Under the pieces are notes generated by a model. It searched no databases, was not told the DNA's origin, and saw only the letters and a list, made by a program, of their open reading frames with translations. The position numbers and the translations under genes are program-made. This document shows positions 9,901 through 11,186 of a DNA stretch of 11,186 nucleotides, in pieces. This DNA comes from CAYMLQ01 sp964390795. GTDB taxonomy: Bacteria > Verrucomicrobiota > Kiritimatiellia > RFP12 > UBA1067. The stretch's first letter is position 1. Each line of letters opens with the position of its first letter. Location of the stretch: the NCBI GenBank assembly GCA_964390795.1, contig CAYMLQ010000181.1, positions 1 through 11,186 of the forward strand. Reading direction: 5' to 3'.

Positions 9901-10090
9901 TGGGCGAACCGCTCCCGGGAAACGGGCCATCATGCGTCCACACAACATCAGGAGTGTTGTTGGTCTTCGCATAGTCGTTGAAGTGCAGGAACCGGCTCTC
10001 AGGCAGCGTCGTCACCGGTGGAGCTGCAAATACAGCACTCTGCGCCAGTACCACACATAAAAATACACACAGTTTGTTAACCCATTTCAT
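977..10090 (-). CDS. Giant secreted multidomain repeat protein (3037 aa)
   Basis: Family: InlB-B-repeat-like giant exported proteins of Kiritimatiellota type (recalled resemblance). The start chosen is the ATG at 10090, because it begins a classic signal peptide (MKWVNKLCVFLCVVLAQSAVFA, cleavage near residue 22-23). The frame stays open to 10168, but that would put 26 charged residues ahead of the signal and overlap the upstream gene. The ribosome site is weak (GGGGT, 7 bases upstream). Order by residue: module A1 32-380; ten InlB-B-like repeats 381-1060; module A2 1070-1421; unassigned 1422-1640; LamG/concanavalin-like about 1640-1845 (DKDNFYEYRI, then YGSFGVLSSECQSGFS); PA14-like about 2036-2147 (YVYSGKIYL, TFGEKFSGNVQLKLNGVVVL); jelly-roll-like modules about 2150-2262 and 2264-2417; Ig-like about 2418-2575; lamin-tail-like about 2575-2770 (INEVN at 2582, DLAGWKV, closing TPGVPN at 2764); C-terminal domain 2771-3037 with WLDADP at 2912. 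No LPXTG, PEP-CTERM, lipobox or transmembrane anchor is visible. Likely role: surface adhesion or glycan binding; no catalytic motif recognised. Probably co-transcribed with the prepilin gene 62 bp upstream. Confidence 0.93.
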   Translation of the reverse strand: MKWVNKLCVFLCVVLAQSAVFAAPPVTTLPESRFLHFNDYAKTNNTPDVVWTHDGPFPGSGSPSNRALLAGTNHFHRTGWRFMSCRTGCAAYLGRVPPPVFPVTVPTLPTIASNLAANLRNDLGALIESPVFTNGIGTIYFEAINNLAAYTNQITVEIATNMINVDTEVIIPTVAPPATNNLNYVWETVDVHTLAAATSNDFLRYSRLLNVRAPAKIRIRRTTVNVAANIDSAFAVIDNIRISQPPADVVVYDTEARNQGGNYTLRCSVSNVDTNAPTTSRTLTGYYKWHNLGAMSNVLQNISLALSDAGDGRGNGELYVATLPPELLGGDLTFYVVCDFDGYWYQSPDYTGQGYAGYPSEGRTPFTTATQTVFFAGADLYKLTVNGGSGGGSYTNGQGVTIAASNVFAKVFDRWTGATQYVDNVTSSTATVTMPDFDITLTATYADAYYTLAVDSGSGGGSYTNGQQVTIFASNVVGKVFDRWTGDTQYVASVTASNTVVTMPATHIALTATYVNVYTLTVNSGSGGGSYTNGQHVAITASNLVGKLFDRWVGDTATVSSITSMSTTVTMPASEVALTATYITAYTLTVSSGTGSGSYTNGQQVTIFASNVVGKIFDRWTGDTATVSSVTSMSTTVTMPAASVALTATYLNIYTLTVNSGTGGGSYTNGQAVAITASNVVGMAFNRWTGATQFVDSVTSQTATVTMPATPIALTATYSNIYYTLTVSNGTGGGSYTNGQHVAIAASNLVGKIFDRWTGDTVTVASVTSLNTTVTMSASNIALTATYLNVYTLTVNSGAGGGSYTNGQKVTIAASNLVGKVFDRWTGDTSHVASATASNTVVTMPAADIALTATYISVYTLTVHSGTGSGIYTNGQWVSIAASNFAGKVFERWTGDTANVASVTSPNTIISMPAAHATLTATYADVYTLAVASGSGGGFYTNGQAVAIAASNLVGMAFDRWTGATQYVGDVTSQSTLVTMPPTNIAVSATYSNIYYTLTVNNGTGGGSFTNGQRVQITAVVPVEKTFDRWTGDTAHVASVTAVSTTVTMPAADVTLTALFSSATSVLSDSRFLHFNDYALTNAPNPVWVHEGPLPGSGSPVNRALLAGTNHFHRTGWKLLSCRAGSAAYIGNSVPPKFPAAAPVLPNIASNLAANLRYESGALIESPILTNGIGTIYFEAINNSTPGQITVEIATNMYDVGTEAVVPTVLPPSTNNLDYKWEPISVLDLNAATTNEFTRFSQVLNFRNGIKLRIRRTGELNPSITTPDTAFIVIDNIRISRPPSDVTISKTDVAFAPGYPSVGAAVQLRCYVDNADMNAPTDSRQLKAVYRWRYLNQSVQPWRTNNMAYAQGTGEQGNGERYEASLPVFSEVGDLEYFFICEFAGYVYISPDYTGTGLPGSPANFPYASESLSPRRLRGADDGGQEFYNRLRPYASEYGMLYAETDQITEPVEMMLTGDHEWRAMVPLAGRGLTNLTWRFKAVDEYVPGSNQFSKAATYWAGLDGVAGGRVPYGGVCVETDGRGRLSVGVDSGNYIAITFNTETLRYLATRGEYQNFNAWPAPANFFSESNGQDPKTSYPNNFDAWEANEDTRFFEPINNYNVIPDVYWRDPFTTPQDWVAASAAYVVERPFDKENPIPGVVMRNRALRLKGGDGALGLGYVHNSAATLTDGLKEFRFKCRLGQTASNADVAYHRYGFTNFNYAVRAKAVALVNSMSPDNPSISLVGYYQDKDNFYEYRIVQINDTNDNLVAVYDKRVRHELYQWVNGAANRLASNEVSNLRIDNSTSSMELRFYNVTGSQTLIKCRYADGERLTHTDSVGPVLQYGSFGVLSSECQSGFSAISLFPTDSSANISGTGTETKVLETTEPPFSTQAANWFAPAGRFALNGGVTPKGIYSVVPNQKLGVYVQNTTYVEANNSEPTADWQFLTEVSVNNFSYQSVTVPANTWQAQFVKLQVVGGAADVVVDEMDVYSWHGKESGRGEFNPSEWRATEAWVVSSSVPGLNEGLVPGPFNKTAPNPMTSIQSGARFADTASGWPTNSTYVYSGKIYLSGTAETNTFGEKFSGNVQLKLNGVVVLDNSVTNVPSFGTVVGNGEYVFELRIGVGAVGSGPFEGGLGGYGVAYSQNGGATWLQLDDKVLGVVLDASSNEVQLDHSRARVTEDQEIRSPWLENGLGLLEFDYRVLRAPARLTVQYAPDGDVNNWQDVESFVISNTVGWTHASAYMGLAAPVNGYVRVVNVRSGNTTNAFVEIDNAVLWDEPVLQPNAWRAYNAKITSTDTNRVALDESAGCFLNNSKTADASPPQNEFEPFLESPTLTNGLGKISFYARAYSNSQPATLYLYASSDGWNAPADKWFQIKSFGNITNLLYQLFTFEPEDGRSYDAVKFGTVTGSGTGRVCIEEVAISEPVFPGFDIVNVELLVRNADGSYGDRNQPLEGEDIDVEARLSNIQMEPSNIVVYVSYTVGTNAWGIGNWSPSATVTRRMLQVSGDETLYRTVPEGTEVLGEPDEHIGGILGQDRDQVVQYYVWANYMGGIPLTEQQETFENPSWYYPLDLNVKYAQLGWSPYFFVYGVPLGAVWINEVNATDWVYSNGVEVAGIWNNRYIEIAMPAWVDLAGWKVDLVTTAGYSTRTITIPAGLPAQVALTNGYAFFVIGDNSTPTTPPGVPALPKKDLGYQSLSSYMPSVMPGGLRLRRPQGMYEQTIAYDWDPSAGGAFSGALWAANDPQKKFVYVGKEYFGGSLSVTNEHGASATNWVFPMEWTPGVPNVGQVLPDGDAIVPGFSNVLITSLMTLTKATQNGKRQNLYTLKMRLGSDTNIEYVVDDWYRLVSLTKNTVEQLPPGSELAGTNRFDFLNLQSDLSVVADIRLRSDLAEYENNASVLNWILGFEDGALVPMYYNNQRLSMTEQYWLDADPTASNTFELAVTKFVIDPETNFHVMVRMALNDAKKTSLQGEAVLKLQAKGSLTGETWQLLAQYSLSDASFDANNTCRVFVPNPFNYILFGSDPRRFFFRWEINLRDPRVTVHPLVDAPFPE
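5828..6883 (-). repeat. Duplicated module A, copy 2 (residues 1070-1421 of the giant protein)
   Basis: This 352-residue segment is a paralogue of the segment just after the signal peptide. Shared blocks include SRFLHFNDYA, GSGSP.NRALLAGTNHFHRTGW, ESP(V/I)(F/L)TNGIGTIYFEAINN (E at 1165), (V/I)DNIRIS(Q/R)PP, GNGE, and SPDYTG near the end. A cysteine pair at 1310 and 1381 has exactly the same 71-residue spacing as in copy 1, suggesting a conserved disulfide in an Ig-like second half. It begins nine residues after the last tandem repeat and has no signal peptide of its own. Confidence 0.9.
6911..8950 (-). repeat. Ten tandem 68-aa (204-bp) InlB-B-like repeats
   Basis: The block is 2040 bp, coding residues 381-1060. 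Units in coding order: 8950-8744, 8743-8540, 8539-8336, 8335-8132, 8131-7925, 7924-7721, 7720-7517, 7516-7313, 7312-7106, 7105-6911. Each follows YTLTV.SG.GGGSYTNGQ.V.I.ASN..GK.FDRWTGDT..V..VTS...TVTMPA..IALTATY. Units 1, 5 and 9 carry one extra residue before the next unit (69 aa) and read WTGATQ rather than WTGDT; unit 10 is clipped to 65 aa and diverges after TNGQ (AVVPVEKTFDRW). The family is the divergent InlB B-repeat (beta-grasp-like) domain known in surface proteins of Gram-positive and PVC bacteria. The repeats probably form a stiff extended stalk between the two A modules. Confidence 0.93.
8951..9997 (-). repeat. Duplicated module A, copy 1 (residues 32-380 of the giant protein)
   Basis: This 349-residue segment follows the signal peptide. 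The first half looks like an all-beta jelly roll, with ESPVFTNGIGTIYFEA starting at residue 128. The second half ends with a cysteine pair (267 and 338) and SPDYTGQG. Copy 2 lies after the tandem repeats. The match is closest over the first 55 or so residues and looser later. Copy 1 has CRTGC where copy 2 has CRAGS, so one cysteine is unique to copy 1. No known domain name is assigned with confidence; a carbohydrate-binding or MAM-like fold is a guess. Confidence 0.9.
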
Positions 10091-10152
10091 TTTCGCTACC
10101 CCACACTCTCTTCGGTCCGTCAAATCGTTCATTACAGCCGTCAGGCGTGTCC

Positions 10153-11115
10153 TCACGGGACTTTCCATTTCGCCGAATCTCCTGGAACATCTTTACCATT
10201 ACATAGCAGATACGTCAGGCCTTTTAACTGGGTTGGCTTCAGCTCGCTGAGAGCCACATTTAACACGTCGACATGCCCGTCTGCGTACGCCAGATGTGAA
10301 ACATACCGCTTGCCAACCAGATGGTTAAAACCGATGGTTTCTTTATAATACGGCCGCCTTGTGTCTCGCCCTGTATTATAAACATCGAATCGTGTCTCAA
10401 GAACCCCGTCTATTTTCGTGTTTTCCGTTCCCTCTTCCTGATCAAGGGCGAGCTCCGCAAACAGCACCCGCTCGCCTGCATTCCCTCCTGAAGACAAGTC
10501 GTTCAGCGAGATCGGCCTGTATTGTCCGGCGAGACCCTGTATGGTCGGCATATTATCCTTGTTGTACCCGAAATACCCGTTCATCACGTACGTCCGGTAA
10601 ATGTCCACCTTTTTGTTGGACATTTTGCTCGACATGGCCTTGACCGCGTCGCACACATACGTTGAAACATCCTTTCCCATGTAGCCCCAAAGCACACCAT
10701 TCGTCACCGACATAAGCGCCGCCCGGCCCTCCGCATTGGCCACCATTTTCCCATCAGCGCTAAAAGAAGGGCCGCCCCCCGAGTAATCTTTGGGCCACTT
10801 TTCGATTTCCCCGTTCTTGGTCGTCCAATCAACCCATCCCTTGTGGAGGTTTGTTTTCCGACCAGCCCCGCTCGACGTGCGCTGCGGCGGCGGAACCACT
10901 TCATATGACCCGGCAAACGGCATCCCGTTGTCAACGCCATAATTCAGCGCGGCCTGCGCCAGATTCCTCAAATTGGCCTTGCAGCGCATCGCCCGCGCCA
11001 CGTCACGAGCCTTGGTCACTTGCGTGGTCAAGGCTGCTGCTAGAATGCCGATAATGGAAATAACCACCAGCAACTCGACCAACGTGAATCCTTTATTATT
11101 CTTCCAAAATAACAT
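10153..11115 (-). CDS. Prepilin-type N-terminal cleavage/methylation protein with ADGHVD C-terminal motif (320 aa)
   Basis: Type IV pilin/type II secretion pseudopilin-like protein of the large PVC family. Residues 8-30 give the class III signal KG^FTLVELLVVISIIGILAA, with peptidase (PilD-type) cleavage after Gly9, Glu14 at the +5 position of the mature protein, and a single hydrophobic helix that would anchor or assemble in the inner membrane. A coiled helix follows (about 31-60, TKARDVARAMRCKANLRNLAQA). Further family hallmarks are KDVSTYVCDAV (149-157), RVLFAELALD (216-225), and HLVGKRYVSHLAYADGHVDVL with His265, His274 and Asp279-Gly280, resembling the 'H-X9-DG' prepilin-associated motif. 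The ATG at 11115 is preferred over the GTG at 11121, because the Shine-Dalgarno site overlaps that GTG. It ends 62 bp before the giant gene. Such proteins are numerous in these genomes, so its exact role (pilus, secretion pseudopilus, or neither) is open. Confidence 0.92.
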   Translation of the reverse strand: MLFWKNNKGFTLVELLVVISIIGILAAALTTQVTKARDVARAMRCKANLRNLAQAALNYGVDNGMPFAGSYEVVPPPQRTSSGAGRKTNLHKGWVDWTTKNGEIEKWPKDYSGGGPSFSADGKMVANAEGRAALMSVTNGVLWGYMGKDVSTYVCDAVKAMSSKMSNKKVDIYRTYVMNGYFGYNKDNMPTIQGLAGQYRPISLNDLSSGGNAGERVLFAELALDQEEGTENTKIDGVLETRFDVYNTGRDTRRPYYKETIGFNHLVGKRYVSHLAYADGHVDVLNVALSELKPTQLKGLTYLLCNGKDVPGDSAKWKVP

Positions 11116-11120
11116 ACCCA

Positions 11121-11127
11121 CTCCTCT
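11121..11127 (-). promoter_or_regulatory. Shine-Dalgarno site that fixes the prepilin start
   Basis: On the minus strand AGAGGAG lies 5 bases ahead of the ATG at 11115. The same bases overlap the in-frame GTG at 11121, which therefore cannot use this site. Confidence 0.85.
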
Positions 11128-11148
11128 GCTCTTTTTTAGCGTTTTATT

Positions 11149-11177
11149 ATTATCTCTTTTCTTGCCATCCGGGGCAA
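11149..11177 (-). promoter_or_regulatory. Candidate promoter of the prepilin-giant protein operon
   Basis: On the minus strand TTGCCC (11172-11177; 4 of 6 to the -35 consensus) is 17 bases from GATAAT (11149-11154; 5 of 6 to the -10 consensus). The start point would be near 11142, leaving a leader of about 27 bases with the Shine-Dalgarno site. It is the only good promoter match seen for the two minus-strand genes. Confidence 0.55.
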
Positions 11178-11178
11178 G
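11161..11178. promoter_or_regulatory. Inverted repeat overlapping the candidate -35 box
   Basis: CTTGCC (11161-11166) and GGCAAG (11173-11178) are perfect 6-bp inverted arms around a 6-base centre, covering the -35 element and most of the spacer. It could be an operator, or a hairpin ending a gene beyond the window; neither strand shows a proper T-run after it, so a terminator is less likely. Confidence 0.3.
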
Positions 11179-11186
11179 GGTTATTA

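Noticed and set aside
10034..10090. Lipoprotein signal at the giant protein N-terminus because of cysteines 8 and 12
   Set aside because: The cysteines lie inside the hydrophobic core and no L-(A/S)-(G/A)-C lipobox is present; a normal signal-peptidase I site (VFA/FAA) follows.
10091..10152. Separate promoter for the giant gene (TTGACG in the 62-bp gap)
   Set aside because: No acceptable -10 box lies 16-18 bases downstream; the best candidate (TAGCGA) abuts the start codon.

Overview
The window looks like a chromosome fragment from a PVC-superphylum bacterium, most likely Kiritimatiellota or a close Verrucomicrobia/Lentisphaerae relative. This rests on recalled family resemblance, not on a search. 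The cues are a roughly 55-60% GC sequence, a very long secreted protein with 'GGSYTNGQ...FDRWTGDT...TVTMPA' repeats, and a prepilin-type protein with a C-terminal ADGHVD motif. No mobile element, CRISPR array, tRNA or rRNA is visible.

Layout from left to right. (1) Bases 1-619, minus strand: the first 206 codons of leucyl-tRNA synthetase (leuS), cut by the window edge, with a plausible promoter just upstream. (2) Bases 620-976: a short non-leuS stretch with a 106-bp segment bounded by imperfect inverted repeats, a small plus-strand ORF encoding a one-helix membrane peptide, and a strong rho-independent terminator that serves the minus-strand gene to its right. (3) Bases 977-10090, minus strand: one gene for a secreted multidomain protein of 3037 residues. 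It has a signal peptide, a 350-residue module, ten tandem 68-residue InlB-B-like repeats, a second copy of the 350-residue module, then LamG-like, PA14-like, two more jelly-roll-like modules, an Ig-like stretch, a lamin-tail-like domain and a C-terminal domain of unknown role. (4) Bases 10153-11115, minus strand: a prepilin/pseudopilin-type protein, 62 bp upstream of the giant gene, with its own promoter and Shine-Dalgarno site.

The prepilin-like gene and the giant gene probably form a two-gene operon. It would run from the promoter at 11149-11177 to the terminator at 938-966, since no terminator or convincing second promoter lies between them. A reasonable inference is a cell-surface or exported adhesin/carbohydrate-binding protein made together with a small pilin-like partner. 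A functional link between the two is not shown by the sequence. The most notable features are the architecture of the giant protein (a duplicated module flanking the repeat block), signs of recent sequence exchange among its repeats, and the operon pairing.
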